Of a stretch of 34,248 nt of DNA, positions 13,976 through 22,969 are shown piece after piece. Below the pieces are notes generated by a model that searched no databases, was not told where the DNA came from, and saw only the letters and a program-made list of their open reading frames with translations. The DNA lies in the NCBI GenBank assembly GCA_030653505.1, contig JAURZK010000118.1:1-34248 (forward strand), given 5' to 3'. Positions within the stretch are counted from its first letter, which is position 1. Each line of letters begins with the position of its first letter. Source of the stretch: Rubrivivax sp. GTDB lineage: Bacteria > Pseudomonadota > Gammaproteobacteria > Burkholderiales > Burkholderiaceae_C. The position numbers and the translations under genes were made by a program.

Positions 13976-16900
13976 TCAGGCGGCCTGCTTCAGTTGGCCG
14001 GCGCGCCACCGCTGCATGAGCGCGCCCCACTTCGGCCGCGCGACCAACAAGTGCCGTTCCTTCACGTGGCCGTAACCGCGGATCTCTTCCGGGATGCGCG
14101 CGATCTCCACAGCCAGCGCGCGGTTGTCGGCGTTCAACGTGGCCAGCACTTCGTCGATGCAGGCGCGGTACTCGGCGATCAGCGAACGCTCCATCTGCCG
14201 TTCGGCGCTGCGGCCGAAGAAATCGAGCGCGCCGCCGCGCAGGCCCTTCATCTTCGCGAGCCAACCGAAGGCGGTGCGCACCCAGGGCCCGTAAGGCGAT
14301 TTCAGCGCCTCGCCCTTGTCGTTCTTCTTCGACAGGCCCGGCGGCGCCAGGTGGTGCACCAGCCTGTAGTCGCCCTCGAACATGCCGGCGATCTTCGCGG
14401 TGAAGGCTGCGTCGGTGTGCAGGCGCGCCACCTCGTACTCGTCCTTGATGGCCATCAGCTTGAACAGGTAGCGCGCCACGGCCTCGCTGAGCGCGGTGCC
14501 GCCGCCCAGCGGTGTTTCCGTCGCGCGCACCTTGTCGACGAAGGCCTTGTAGGTGGCCGCATACGCGGCATCCTGGTAAGCGGTGAGGAATTCCACGCGC
14601 GTGGCCACCATCTCGTCGAGCGACGGCTTCTTCACGAACTGGATCACCTGCTGCGCCTTGAACAGCGCCTGCACCGCGGCCAGGTCGTGCGCGCAGCGCC
14701 GGCCCCACTCGAAGGCCGCCTTGTTGTTGTCGACCTGCACGCCGTTGAGTTCGATGGCCCGCATCAGTGCGGCATGGCCCAGCGGCACACGCCCCTGCTG
14801 CCAGGCGTAGCCCAGCATCAGCGGGTTGGTGTAGATGCTGTCGCCCACCAGTTGCGTGGCCACCGCTTCGGCGTCGAAGGCGCCGACCAGGGCCTCGCCG
14901 ACGCTGGCGCGCACGGCCGCTTCGCAGTTGCCGCCCGGAAACTTCCAGTCGGGGTTCTTCACGAAACCCGCGGTGGGCGTCCCGTGCGTGTTCAGCGCCA
15001 CGAAGGTGCGGCCCTGCTGCATCACGGCCAGGGTGTACTTCGACGCGCCGACGATGCTGTCGCAGGCGATCACCAGATCGGCCTGCGCGGTGTCGACCTT
15101 GGTCGTGAAGATGGCCTCGGGGCGGTTGGCGATCTGGATGTGGCTCCAGGTGGCGCCGCCCTTCTGCGCCAGGCCACCGGCGTCCTGCGTCACCACACCC
15201 TTGCCTTCGAGGTGTGCGGCCATGCCCAGCAGGCTGCCGATGGTGATGACGCCGGTGCCGCCGACGCCACCGACGACGATGCCCCAGGCGCGTTCTGCAA
15301 GCGGCAGCGTGGGTTCGGGCAGCGGTGGCAGGCCGGCCAGCGAGCCTTTCTGTTCCATCTTGGGCTTCTTGAGTTGCCCGCCTTCGACGGTGACGAAACT
15401 CGGGCAGAAACCCTTCACGCAGGAATAGTCCTTGTTGCAGCTGTTCTGGTTGATGCGGCGCTTGCGGCCGAACTCGGTCTCGACGGGCTCGACGCTGAGG
15501 CAGTTGCTCTGCACGCTGCAGTCTCCGCAGCCCTCGCACACCAGCTCGTTGATGACCACCCGCTTCTCGGGGTCGGCCAGCTTGCCGCGCTTGCGGCGGC
15601 GGCGCTTCTCGGTGGCGCAAGTCTGGTCGTAGATGATGGCGCTGACACCGGGGATCTCGCGGAACTCGCGCTGGATGCGGTCGAGCTCGTCGCGGTGGTG
15701 CACCGTGACGCCGGGCTCCAGGCCGACGCCGGCGTACTTCAGCGGCTCGTCGGTGACGATCACCAGCTTGACCACGCCTTCGGCGAGCAGGCTCTTCATG
15801 ATCTGCAGCACCGAGTGGCCCTCGGGCCGCTCGCCCACCTGCTGGCCGCCGGTCATCGCCACGGCGTCGTTGTAGAGAACCTTGTAGGTGATGTTCACGC
15901 CCGCGGCGATGCTCTGGCGGATGGCCAGGCTGCCGCTGTGGAAGTAGGTGCCGTCGCCCAGGTTCGCAAAGACATGCTGGTCCTTCGTGAACGGCGACTG
16001 CCCGACCCAGGCCACGCCTTCGCCGCCCATCTGGCTGAAGGTGCTGGTGCTGCGGTCCATCCAGGTCGCCATGTAGTGGCAGCCGATGCCGGCCAGGGCG
16101 CGTGAACCCTCGGGCACGCGCGTGCTGGTGTTGTGCGGGCAGCCGCTGCAGAACCACGGCGCACGCTCGCCGGTGTCGGTTTTCATCGCCGCCAGCTGCT
16201 GCTCACGCGCGGCGATGACGGCCAGCCGTTCGTCCATGCGCGCGGCGACGTCGCGGTCCACACCCAGCTTCTTCAGCCGCTTGGCGATGGCCTTGGCGAT
16301 GATGGCCGGCGTCAGGTCGGCCTTGGCGCGCAGCAGCCAGTTGTCGGTGGGGTTGGGGCGGCTCCATTCGCCGCCTTCACCCGCTTCGCCCTCGGCCTCG
16401 TCGAACTTGCCCAGCACGTTCGGACGCACGTCGGCGCGCCAGTTGTAGAGCTCTTCCTTGAGCTGGTACTCGATGACCTGGCGCTTCTCCTCGACGACCA
16501 GGATCTCCTGCAGGCCCTGCGCGAAGTCGCGCGTGATGGTGGCGTCCAGCGGCCACACCACGTTGACCTTGTGCAGGCGCACGCCCAGGCGGCGACAGGT
16601 GTCGTCGTCCAGCCCCAGGTCGGCCAAAGCTTGCCGCGTGTCGTTGTAGGCCTTGCCGCTGGCGATGATGCCGAAGCGGTCCGCCTTTCCACCATTCGCG
16701 CTGCTGATGACGTTGTGGTTGAGCTTGTTGGCGCGCACGTAGGCCAGCGCCGCGTACCACTTGTAGTCCATCAGCCGCGCTTCCTGCTCCAGCGGCGCGT
16801 CGGGCCAGCGGATGTGCAGGCCGCCGGGCGGCATGGCGAAGTCGTCGGGCATCACGATCTGCACACGATCGGGGTCGACGATCACCGACGATGAGGACTC

Positions 16901-17551
16901 GACGACCTCCTGGATCGTCTTCATGCCGCTCCAAACGCCGCTGAAGCGGCTCATCGCGATGGCGTGCAGGCCCATGTCGAGGATGCCCTGCACGTCGCTG
17001 GGGAAGAATACCGGCAGGCCGCAGGCCTTGAAGATGTGGTCGCTCTGGTGTGCGGCCGTCGAGCTTTTCGCCACGTGGTCGTCGCCGGCAATGGCGATCA
17101 CGCCGCCGTGCTTCGCGGTGCCGGCCATGTTGGCGTGCTTGAAGACGTCGCTGCAGCGGTCGACCCCCGGGCCCTTGCCGTACCAGATGCCGAAGACGCC
17201 GTCGTACATCTTGCTTTGCGGATAGAGGTCGAGCTGCTGCGTGCCCCACACCGCGGTGGCGCCCAGTTCCTCGTTGACGCCGGGCTGGAAGACGATGTGC
17301 TTGTCCGCCAGGTGTTTCTTCGCCGCCCACAGTGCCTGGTCGTAGTTGCCCAGCGGGCTGCCGCGGTAGCCACTGATGAAGCCGCCGGTATTGAGCCCCG
17401 CGCGCTGGTCGCGTTCGCGCTGCAGCATGGGCAGTCGCACGAGGGCCTGCACGCCGCTCATGAAGGCGCGCCCCGAGGCCAGGCTGTACTTGTCGTCGAG
17501 GGTGACGGATTCGAGGGCCTTGCGGACGGCGTCGGGCAGCGGGGCGTTCAT
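13976..17551 (-). CDS. Indolepyruvate ferredoxin oxidoreductase family protein, single-chain (IorA-IorB fusion)
   Basis: An 1191-residue enzyme that oxidatively decarboxylates aryl or branched 2-oxo acids to acyl-CoA, passing electrons to ferredoxin. The N-terminal third is the pyrimidine-binding domain (GFISGYRGSPLGNYDQALW, NEELGATAVWGTQQ). The thiamine-diphosphate domain follows, with CSGC at 468-471 and GDG at 532-534 placed 26 residues before Asn561. A cysteine-rich stretch (C672, C675, C678, C684, C705, C711, C716) can hold iron-sulfur clusters. The gamma-type domain begins at GGVGGTGVITIGSLLG (761 on), and a C-terminal helical region ends the chain. Archaeal enzymes split this into two subunits; the long fusion is the usual proteobacterial form. 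It leads the operon with the VOC and NUDIX genes and is divergent from an Lrp/AsnC regulator, which fits amino-acid-responsive control. The exact substrate (indolepyruvate, phenylpyruvate or branched-chain) is not readable. Confidence 0.96.
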   Translation of the reverse strand: MNAPLPDAVRKALESVTLDDKYSLASGRAFMSGVQALVRLPMLQRERDQRAGLNTGGFISGYRGSPLGNYDQALWAAKKHLADKHIVFQPGVNEELGATAVWGTQQLDLYPQSKMYDGVFGIWYGKGPGVDRCSDVFKHANMAGTAKHGGVIAIAGDDHVAKSSTAAHQSDHIFKACGLPVFFPSDVQGILDMGLHAIAMSRFSGVWSGMKTIQEVVESSSSVIVDPDRVQIVMPDDFAMPPGGLHIRWPDAPLEQEARLMDYKWYAALAYVRANKLNHNVISSANGGKADRFGIIASGKAYNDTRQALADLGLDDDTCRRLGVRLHKVNVVWPLDATITRDFAQGLQEILVVEEKRQVIEYQLKEELYNWRADVRPNVLGKFDEAEGEAGEGGEWSRPNPTDNWLLRAKADLTPAIIAKAIAKRLKKLGVDRDVAARMDERLAVIAAREQQLAAMKTDTGERAPWFCSGCPHNTSTRVPEGSRALAGIGCHYMATWMDRSTSTFSQMGGEGVAWVGQSPFTKDQHVFANLGDGTYFHSGSLAIRQSIAAGVNITYKVLYNDAVAMTGGQQVGERPEGHSVLQIMKSLLAEGVVKLVIVTDEPLKYAGVGLEPGVTVHHRDELDRIQREFREIPGVSAIIYDQTCATEKRRRRKRGKLADPEKRVVINELVCEGCGDCSVQSNCLSVEPVETEFGRKRRINQNSCNKDYSCVKGFCPSFVTVEGGQLKKPKMEQKGSLAGLPPLPEPTLPLAERAWGIVVGGVGGTGVITIGSLLGMAAHLEGKGVVTQDAGGLAQKGGATWSHIQIANRPEAIFTTKVDTAQADLVIACDSIVGASKYTLAVMQQGRTFVALNTHGTPTAGFVKNPDWKFPGGNCEAAVRASVGEALVGAFDAEAVATQLVGDSIYTNPLMLGYAWQQGRVPLGHAALMRAIELNGVQVDNNKAAFEWGRRCAHDLAAVQALFKAQQVIQFVKKPSLDEMVATRVEFLTAYQDAAYAATYKAFVDKVRATETPLGGGTALSEAVARYLFKLMAIKDEYEVARLHTDAAFTAKIAGMFEGDYRLVHHLAPPGLSKKNDKGEALKSPYGPWVRTAFGWLAKMKGLRGGALDFFGRSAERQMERSLIAEYRACIDEVLATLNADNRALAVEIARIPEEIRGYGHVKERHLLVARPKWGALMQRWRAGQLKQAA

Positions 17552-17598
17552 GCGGGGCGAGTTCCTGGGGCACCTGGGGGTACCTGTGTGCTGGCGGC

Positions 17599-17627
17599 AG
17601 TTTAGGGAAAGCGACTGCAGATGTCTT
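17599..17627 (-). promoter_or_regulatory. Candidate promoter for the indolepyruvate oxidoreductase operon
   Basis: On the minus strand AAGACA (17627-17622) and TAAACT (17604-17599) are 17 bases apart; each matches the sigma70 consensus at four of six positions. Transcription would begin near 17592, about 40 bases before the ATG at 17551. The intergenic region is shared with the divergent Lrp/AsnC gene, so that regulator could act here. Confidence 0.35.
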
Positions 17628-17698
17628 TTCTTTTGATGCCCGCCAAGGCATGCTCAGCGCAAGAATGTTGCCACCAAACGAGAGATGAGAAGAAGAAC

Positions 17699-18244
17699 AT
17701 GCCCATACGGACCAAATCAGGGAAAACCTCAGTCCCCACCACCGACACCGCGGACAGGGCCGGCGACACGCTGGACCGCTACGACGTGGCCATCCTGCGT
17801 GAGCTGCAGGCCGACGCGCGGCTGTCCAACGCTGAGCTCGCCACGCGCATCGGCCTCAGTGCCGCGCCCACCTGGCGGCGCGTCAAGTGGCTGGAGACGC
17901 AGGGCTACATCACCGGCTACCGCGCCGAGATCGACCGCCGCAAGATCGGCCTGGGCGTGCTGGCCTTCGTGCGTGTCGACGCCGAGCGCCACAACGCCGA
18001 GGCCACGCAGGCGCTGGAGGCCGCCATCCGCGAACTGCCCGAGGTCGTGGCCTGCCACTACATCAGCGGCACCGGCACCTTCGAGCTGCAGGTCATGGCC
18101 ACCGACCTCGACGCCTTCGCGCGCTGGGCCACGCAGACGCTGTTCAAGCTGCCGCACGTGAAGGACGTGCAGACGAGTTTTTCTCTCGGCGAGGTGAAGG
18201 CGGGCGCTGCGCTGCCGCTGGGGCACCTGGACGGGGGGTCCTGA
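17699..18244 (+). CDS. Lrp/AsnC family transcriptional regulator (divergent from the oxidoreductase operon)
   Basis: A 181-residue regulator. After a 25-residue polar leader, the helix-turn-helix is LDRYDVAILRELQADARLSN followed by AELATRIGLSAAPTWRRVKW and a linker (GYITGYRAEIDRRKIGLG). The C-terminal effector (RAM) domain has the usual EVVACHYISGTGTFELQVMA. Lrp/AsnC proteins form octamers that sense amino acids. Placed head to head with a 2-oxo-acid oxidoreductase, it probably responds to an aromatic or branched amino acid and controls that operon and itself. The ATG at 17699 follows a purine-rich GAGAAGAAGAA; earlier in-frame starts would add a Cys-rich segment foreign to the family. The extended N-terminus is longer than in E. 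coli Lrp. Confidence 0.93.
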   Translation: MPIRTKSGKTSVPTTDTADRAGDTLDRYDVAILRELQADARLSNAELATRIGLSAAPTWRRVKWLETQGYITGYRAEIDRRKIGLGVLAFVRVDAERHNAEATQALEAAIRELPEVVACHYISGTGTFELQVMATDLDAFARWATQTLFKLPHVKDVQTSFSLGEVKAGAALPLGHLDGGS

Positions 18245-18318
18245 CGCCGGCGAGTGCGCTACGCTTGCCGGTCGCGGGCCTGCCCCGCAGCCGAAGGTCC
18301 CGCGCACCCGAAACCCCG

Positions 18319-19416
18319 ATGAGCCGCCTGCTCGACCTGCTGCTCGGCACGGAGCCCGTGCACCGCGTGCGCATGGCGCAGGCCGGGCTGGCACTGCTGC
18401 TGCTGGCGCCCGGCGTCGTGGGCATGAACTACTACGCCTGGGTGGGCACGGCGCGGCCGCAACCGGTGGTGTGGTGGTCGGTGCTCACGCTGCTGGGCAT
18501 GGTGATGTTTTACGCCCTCATCCGCAGCGGCTGGTCTCGGCGCAGCGCCGACCCCTCGCTTACGGTGCCGCAGATGGTGTATGCGTTGAGCAGCGGCGCG
18601 GTGGCCTACGCACTGCTGGGCGAGGGCCGCGGCGCCGTGTTCCCGCTGGTGATGCTGGTGCTGATGTTCGGCATGTTCATCGCTTCGCCGCGGCAGATGC
18701 GGTGGGTCAGCGCCTATGCGGTGGGGCTCTTCGGCGTCACGATGGCGTTGATGGCCGTGCTGCGGCCGGCCGATTACCCGTGGACCGTCGAGATCGGTCA
18801 CTTCCTGGCGGTGGCCACGATGATGCCCGCCGTGTCGGTGCTGGCCGCGCGGCTGTGCGGCATGCGCCAGCGCGGGCGGGCGCACCGCGCCGACCTGGCG
18901 CAGGCGCTGTCGCGGCTGCGCGAGCACACCACGCGCGACGAGCTCACCGGCCTGCTCAACCGCCGCCACATGGAAGTGGTGATGGCGCAGGAACACCAGC
19001 GCTGCGTGCGCTCGGGGCAGACCTTCTGCCTGGCGGTGCTGGATCTCGACGCCTTCAAACCCGTCAACGAAGCCCACGGCTACGCGGTGGGCGACGCCGT
19101 GATGCGCGCCGTGGCGCAGGAGGCGCAGCGCCATGTGCGCCTGTCGGACATGCTCGCACGCTGGGGCAGTGACGACTTCGTGCTCATGCTCAGCGACACC
19201 CGCGCCGCGCTGGCCCGCGGCGGCCTGGAGCGGCTGGGGCAGAAGGTGGGGGCGCTGCGCATCCTGCACGGCAGCGCGGCAGTGGGTGTGACGATGTCGG
19301 CCGGCCTGGCCGAGCACCACGCCGGCGAGACCGTGGCGCAGACGCTGGAACGCGCCGAACGCGCGCTGCAGGAGGCCAAGGCGATGGGTGCCGGCCGCGT
19401 CGTGGTGGCGGTTTGA
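18319..19416 (+). CDS. Membrane-bound GGDEF domain protein with degenerate GSDDF motif
   Basis: A 365-residue protein. Residues about 20-180 hold about six hydrophobic segments forming a membrane sensor of no family I can name. A short helix leads to a GGDEF domain (DELTGLLNRRHMEVVMAQEH, LDLDAFKPVNEAHGYAVGDA). The signature motif reads GSDDF (283-287) in place of GG(D/E)EF: the second Gly is Ser and the metal-binding Glu is Asp. The inhibitory c-di-GMP site is present: R274-L-S-D277, at the standard distance. It may therefore be a weak cyclase, or a c-di-GMP or GTP sensor. The start at 18319 lies 74 bases after the Lrp gene; the eamA gene follows after seven bases, so these two probably share a transcript. 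Confidence 0.9.
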   Translation: MSRLLDLLLGTEPVHRVRMAQAGLALLLLAPGVVGMNYYAWVGTARPQPVVWWSVLTLLGMVMFYALIRSGWSRRSADPSLTVPQMVYALSSGAVAYALLGEGRGAVFPLVMLVLMFGMFIASPRQMRWVSAYAVGLFGVTMALMAVLRPADYPWTVEIGHFLAVATMMPAVSVLAARLCGMRQRGRAHRADLAQALSRLREHTTRDELTGLLNRRHMEVVMAQEHQRCVRSGQTFCLAVLDLDAFKPVNEAHGYAVGDAVMRAVAQEAQRHVRLSDMLARWGSDDFVLMLSDTRAALARGGLERLGQKVGALRILHGSAAVGVTMSAGLAEHHAGETVAQTLERAERALQEAKAMGAGRVVVAV

Positions 19417-19423
19417 GCCGGCC

Positions 19424-20308
19424 GTGACGGCAACGCTGTCTGGCCGGCTGCCGGCGCGCCACGCCCTGCTCGCGCTGGCCGTGGTGGCCGTGTGGGGCAC
19501 CAACTTCGTCGTCATCAAGCTGGCCCTGGTGGCCCTGCCGCCGCTCTTCCTGGCGCTGCTGCGTTTCACGCTCGCGCTGCTGCCCGCGGTGCTCTTCCTG
19601 CCGCGGCCGGCAGTGCCGTGGCGCGCGCTGGCGGCCTACGGCGTGCTCATCGGTGCCGGGCAGTTCGGGCTGCTCTACCTGGCCATCGACGGCCGCATCG
19701 CGCCCGGCCTGGCCTCGCTGGTGGTGCAGACGCAGGTCTTCTTCACCATCACGCTGGCCATGGCGGCCGACGGCGAGCGCATGCGTGCCTGGCAGTGGCC
19801 GGCGCTGGCACTGGCCACCGCCGGCATCGCGGTCATTGCCGCCCACACCGGCGGCGACACCACGCCGAGCGGCCTGCTGCTGGTGCTCATGGCAGCGCTG
19901 GCCTGGGCCGCGGGCAACCAGGTCGCGCGCCGCATGGGCCGCGTCGACATGCTGGCGATGGTGGTGTGGTCCAGCGCCTTCGCCTTGCCGCCGCTGCTGG
20001 CCCTGTCGTGGTGGTTCGAGGGCCCGGCGCGCTGGACCCAGGGGCTGGCGGACGCCACGCCCGGCGTCTGGGTGGCGGTCGTGTGGCAGGCGCTGGGCAA
20101 CACGCTGTTCGGTTACGCGGCGTGGGGTTGGCTGCTGGCGCGCCACCCTGCCGCCACGGTGGCGCCGATGGCGCTGCTGGTGCCGGTGTTCGGCATGGCG
20201 GCCTCGGCCTGGTGGTTGGGCGAGGGCCTGCCGGGCTGGAAGATCGGTGCCGCCACGCTGGTGCTGGCGGGGCTGGCCGTCAACCTGTTCGGACCGCGGA
20301 GGACCTGA
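19424..20308 (+). CDS. eamA: EamA family exporter (DMT superfamily), close to cysteine/O-acetylserine exporter
   Basis: A 294-residue inner-membrane protein with about ten hydrophobic helices in two repeated EamA halves. It aligns along its length with E. coli EamA, which exports O-acetylserine and cysteine: LALAVVAVWGTNFVVIKLAL, LYLAIDGRIAPGLASLVVQT, AALAWAAGNQVARRMGRVDM and AWGWLLARHPAATVAPMALL, ending in INVFG-like VNLFGPRRT. I took the GTG at 19424, seven bases after the GGDEF stop; it leaves a short N-terminus before the first helix, as in the family. A 46-residue gene follows after six bases. Family and topology are secure; cysteine-pathway export is a fair inference, and other metabolites are possible. 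Confidence 0.88.
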   Translation: MTATLSGRLPARHALLALAVVAVWGTNFVVIKLALVALPPLFLALLRFTLALLPAVLFLPRPAVPWRALAAYGVLIGAGQFGLLYLAIDGRIAPGLASLVVQTQVFFTITLAMAADGERMRAWQWPALALATAGIAVIAAHTGGDTTPSGLLLVLMAALAWAAGNQVARRMGRVDMLAMVVWSSAFALPPLLALSWWFEGPARWTQGLADATPGVWVAVVWQALGNTLFGYAAWGWLLARHPAATVAPMALLVPVFGMAASAWWLGEGLPGWKIGAATLVLAGLAVNLFGPRRT

Positions 20309-20314
20309 AAGACC

Positions 20315-20455
20315 ATGTGGCTGCTGATCCTGGAAGCGCTGGCCGCCGGCGGGCTGCTCGTGTTCATCGTCTGGTGGACGATGTTCTCGGGGCGACGCCC
20401 TGACGACGAAACGCCCGAGCACAAGGTCGACGGCGACGACGAAGCGCCACGCTGA
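20315..20455 (+). CDS. Small single-pass membrane protein, 46 residues
   Basis: The short ORF begins with ATG six bases after the eamA stop, with GGAGGA about ten bases upstream inside the eamA end. The product has one hydrophobic helix (MWLLILEALAAGGLLVFIVW) and then a charged, acidic tail (SGRRPDDETPEHKVDGDDE). The ribosome site, tight spacing and membrane-plus-acidic-tail design make it a credible gene. It could accompany the exporter. The family is one I have no name for. It ends 21 bases before the convergent membrane-protein gene. Confidence 0.65.
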   Translation: MWLLILEALAAGGLLVFIVWWTMFSGRRPDDETPEHKVDGDDEAPR

Positions 20456-20476
20456 AGGCGCGCGGACGGGGAAACC

Positions 20477-22489
20477 TCAGGGTGTGACCGGCGCCGCCGC
20501 GGTGTCTTCCTTCGGCGGCCGCAGGAAGGACGCCGGCTGCGTGCGCAGGCGGCGCCACAGCGCGCTGCCGATGCGCCGGCGGTCGACGCCGCGCACGCCG
20601 CGTGAGCGCAGCGCGACGCGGAAGGCCAGGGTGAAGCTCACCGTCAGGTTCAGCAGGCCGGTGACGGCAATGCCGGCCACGCACCACCAGAAGGGCGCCG
20701 TCAAAACCGTCGACAGCCCCAAGGCGCCCACCGCCGCGCCGAGCTGCCCGCTGGCCAGCGTGACGTGGCGCACGTCCAGCGGCACACCGAAGAAGGCCAG
20801 CAACGCCGGCACCAGGCCGAGCATCATCCCCAGCGAAATGTTGCCCGCCAGGCCCGAGACGTTGGCGCGCCACCATCGCCCCCAGCGCTGCGCGCGCGCC
20901 GCGCCCAGCTGGGCCACGATGCGCGGGTTCCAGGCGATGGCGCTGTCCAGGCGGTGGAAGACGAACCAGTTCTCGGCCCAACCCGCCACCAGCGAACTGG
21001 CGAACAGCAGCACGCCGGTGAAGGCCGCGAAGAGCGCCGTGGGGCCCAGCAGCGTGATGCTCTGCAGCACGTAGTCGGCGTCCTTCGTGCCTATCGGTGG
21101 TGCACCGAAGACCAGCGTCGACAGCAGCTGCACCGCCAGCACCAGCGGCGCGCAGACCGCCACGTTGCCGAGGATGGCGGCCATCTGAGAACGGATGAGC
21201 TGCGCCACGCGGTCGACGAAGCGCTCGACCTCGGCGTCCGTGGCGCTGCCGCCGGTCGGCAGCGTGGCGGCCAGTGCCGGCGCCGTCATCGCCGGCTGCT
21301 TGGTGGCCACCGTCCAGTGCAACAGCATCACGATGACGAAGCTCAGCGCGTAGTTGGTGCCGGCCCAGAAGCCGCCCCAGAAGGCCGACAGCGCCAGCGC
21401 CGTGAGCGCGAACTTCATGAACGTGGTGCCGGCGATGACCGCACCGCCGAAGGCCGCCCGCCTGAGCATGTCGCGGTACTCGCCGCGGTTGCGGGTGATG
21501 TAGTGCTCGCCGGTCTCGGCGCTGCGCTCGGCCACCTGGCGCGCCAGCAGCGAGTAGTGCTGTGCCACCAGGTTGCCCAGGCCGCTGTGCTGGCCCAGCA
21601 CGCGCAGCAGTTCCAGCAGCAGGCGCTGGCCTTCGGCCAAGCCGTCGCGGGCCAGCACGCAGTCCACCAGCTGTTCGACGCGCTGCGTGCGGCCCTGCAA
21701 CTGGTCCAGCTCGTAGACGATGTCCACCGAGATGCCGTACTGCTCCAGGTGGGGCATCACGCTGGCCGCGGCGCGGCGGCAGGCGTCGAGCAGCGCACGC
21801 AGGTAGGCCGCAGCCCGCAGCCCTGCAGCCTCGTCGCCGTCCAGCACGGCCTGGCGCAGCGTGGCGGCGGCGGCGGTGAGCTGGCGGAAGGGTTCGGCCT
21901 GCAGCGCCGAGGCGTCCATGCGCTGGCGCAGCGCCGTGGTGTAGCCGGCGCCCTGCACGGCGCTCACCAGGATGGTGATGGCCTCCAGCAGCACGGTACG
22001 TGCCGTGACAGCGTCGGGGCCCAGCAGCCGGGCGGTGCGCGCCAGCAGCGCGGCGTCCAGCGCCTCAACCCAGTCGGCATCGCCTGGCGCAAAGAGCAGG
22101 CCGAACAGCGCGGCCAGGTCGGCCGTCTCGGGTGTGCCGGGCAGCAGGCGCGCCTGCACGCGCCCGAACAGTTCGCTGGCGAAGGAGCGGCGCGCGCCGA
22201 AGCCGAGGTCGGCGAAGAGCGAGGCGGCGTCGATGTCACGCCAGAAGGCCTGCGCCAGGCCCTGCACCCGTGCCAGCAGGGCCGGGTTCTTCTCGACCTG
22301 GTTGAGCAGGTGGCGCAGCCGCACCACCGGCAGCGGCGTGCGCACGTCGTCGGTGCCTGCCGGCAGCGCGGCGCGCGGTGCGTGGCGCAGCCACTCCAGC
22401 AGCCGCACCAGCCACAGGTGGCGTTCGGCCTGCCCTGCCTTCGGGTCGGCGGCGTTGATGAGGGCGGTGAGGTCCCAGGCCTGAGCCAT
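20477..22489 (-). CDS. Multi-pass membrane protein of the 'site-specific recombinase' (Gcr, COG4389) family
   Basis: A 670-residue protein. The N-terminal half (about 1-330) is soluble and helical ([40 protein letters not shown]). The second half has about seven hydrophobic segments between roughly 350 and 630 ([40 protein letters not shown]). Databases call this family site-specific recombinase after a gonococcal gene. I see neither the Arg-His-Arg-Tyr set of tyrosine recombinases nor the N-terminal Ser domain of serine recombinases, and no att sites or mobile genes flank it. The sequence says inner-membrane protein. It begins 57 bases after apaG's stop on the same strand, so it may be co-transcribed with apaG. 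Family recognition is firm; recombinase function is doubtful. Confidence 0.85.
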   Translation of the reverse strand: MAQAWDLTALINAADPKAGQAERHLWLVRLLEWLRHAPRAALPAGTDDVRTPLPVVRLRHLLNQVEKNPALLARVQGLAQAFWRDIDAASLFADLGFGARRSFASELFGRVQARLLPGTPETADLAALFGLLFAPGDADWVEALDAALLARTARLLGPDAVTARTVLLEAITILVSAVQGAGYTTALRQRMDASALQAEPFRQLTAAAATLRQAVLDGDEAAGLRAAAYLRALLDACRRAAASVMPHLEQYGISVDIVYELDQLQGRTQRVEQLVDCVLARDGLAEGQRLLLELLRVLGQHSGLGNLVAQHYSLLARQVAERSAETGEHYITRNRGEYRDMLRRAAFGGAVIAGTTFMKFALTALALSAFWGGFWAGTNYALSFVIVMLLHWTVATKQPAMTAPALAATLPTGGSATDAEVERFVDRVAQLIRSQMAAILGNVAVCAPLVLAVQLLSTLVFGAPPIGTKDADYVLQSITLLGPTALFAAFTGVLLFASSLVAGWAENWFVFHRLDSAIAWNPRIVAQLGAARAQRWGRWWRANVSGLAGNISLGMMLGLVPALLAFFGVPLDVRHVTLASGQLGAAVGALGLSTVLTAPFWWCVAGIAVTGLLNLTVSFTLAFRVALRSRGVRGVDRRRIGSALWRRLRTQPASFLRPPKEDTAAAPVTP

Positions 22490-22546
22490 GGCCGGCGCGC
22501 TCAGCGGCAGGGCCCGGCAGGCGCCGGGCGGCGGTTCACGCCCACG

Positions 22547-22921
22547 TCAGTGCAGCGCGCCGGGGTAGACAAGCGCAAATTCGGGCACCTGGGCGTCGAA
22601 GGCGTGGGCGTCCTCGGTCATGCAGAAGAAGGTGCCGCGCATCGTGCCTTGCGCTGTGTCCAGCCGCGTCCAGCTCGTGTATTCGAACTGCTCGCCCGGC
22701 TTGAGCACCGGCTGGTGGCCCACCACCGCCAGGCCGCGCACGTCTTCGCGCTGGCCGTCGGCGTTCGTGACCACCCAGTGGCGTGCCACCAGCTGCGCCG
22801 TCACGCTGCCGGTGTTGCGGATGTTCACGGTGTAGGCGAAGGCGTAGGGCCCCTCGGGCGGCTGCGACTGCTCCGGCAGGTACTGCACGCGCACTTCGCA
22901 GGTGAACTCGGGCTTGGACAT
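22547..22921 (-). CDS. apaG: ApaG domain protein
   Basis: A 124-residue protein of the ApaG family, a fibronectin-III-like fold of unsettled function found in most proteobacteria. Matches to E. coli ApaG run through the whole chain: [75 protein letters not shown] and an ending LVYPGALH like the family's VPTLIH. The ATG at 22921 (MSKPEF) is preferred over an ATG three codons earlier; neither has a clear ribosome site. It is divergent from rpe, with only 48 bases between, a pairing common in Burkholderiales. Cytoplasmic. Confidence 0.95.
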   Translation of the reverse strand: MSKPEFTCEVRVQYLPEQSQPPEGPYAFAYTVNIRNTGSVTAQLVARHWVVTNADGQREDVRGLAVVGHQPVLKPGEQFEYTSWTRLDTAQGTMRGTFFCMTEDAHAFDAQVPEFALVYPGALH

Positions 22922-22969
22922 CGCGCGCATTCTAGGTTTCGGGCGCCGGGTCCCTGCCAAAATGGGCAA
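22922..22969. promoter_or_regulatory. apaG/rpe divergent intergenic region with -10-like box next to the rpe ATG
   Basis: Both genes must start within these 48 bases or read from inside each other. CAAAAT at 22958-22963 is a plausible -10 for rpe, which would place the transcript start at or very near the ATG (22970), that is, a leaderless or nearly leaderless mRNA. No good -35 is visible. TGCC-AAAATG-GGCA forms a small inverted repeat across the box. Confidence 0.3.

Noticed and set aside
13556..16105. An 849-codon plus-strand frame opposite the oxidoreductase operon
   Set aside because: Antisense shadow of a recognised 1191-residue enzyme; low-complexity product without motifs.
20477..22489. 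A prophage or integrative element around the gene of the recombinase-named family
   Set aside because: No att repeats, phage genes, tRNA or composition change nearby; the protein itself looks like a membrane protein.
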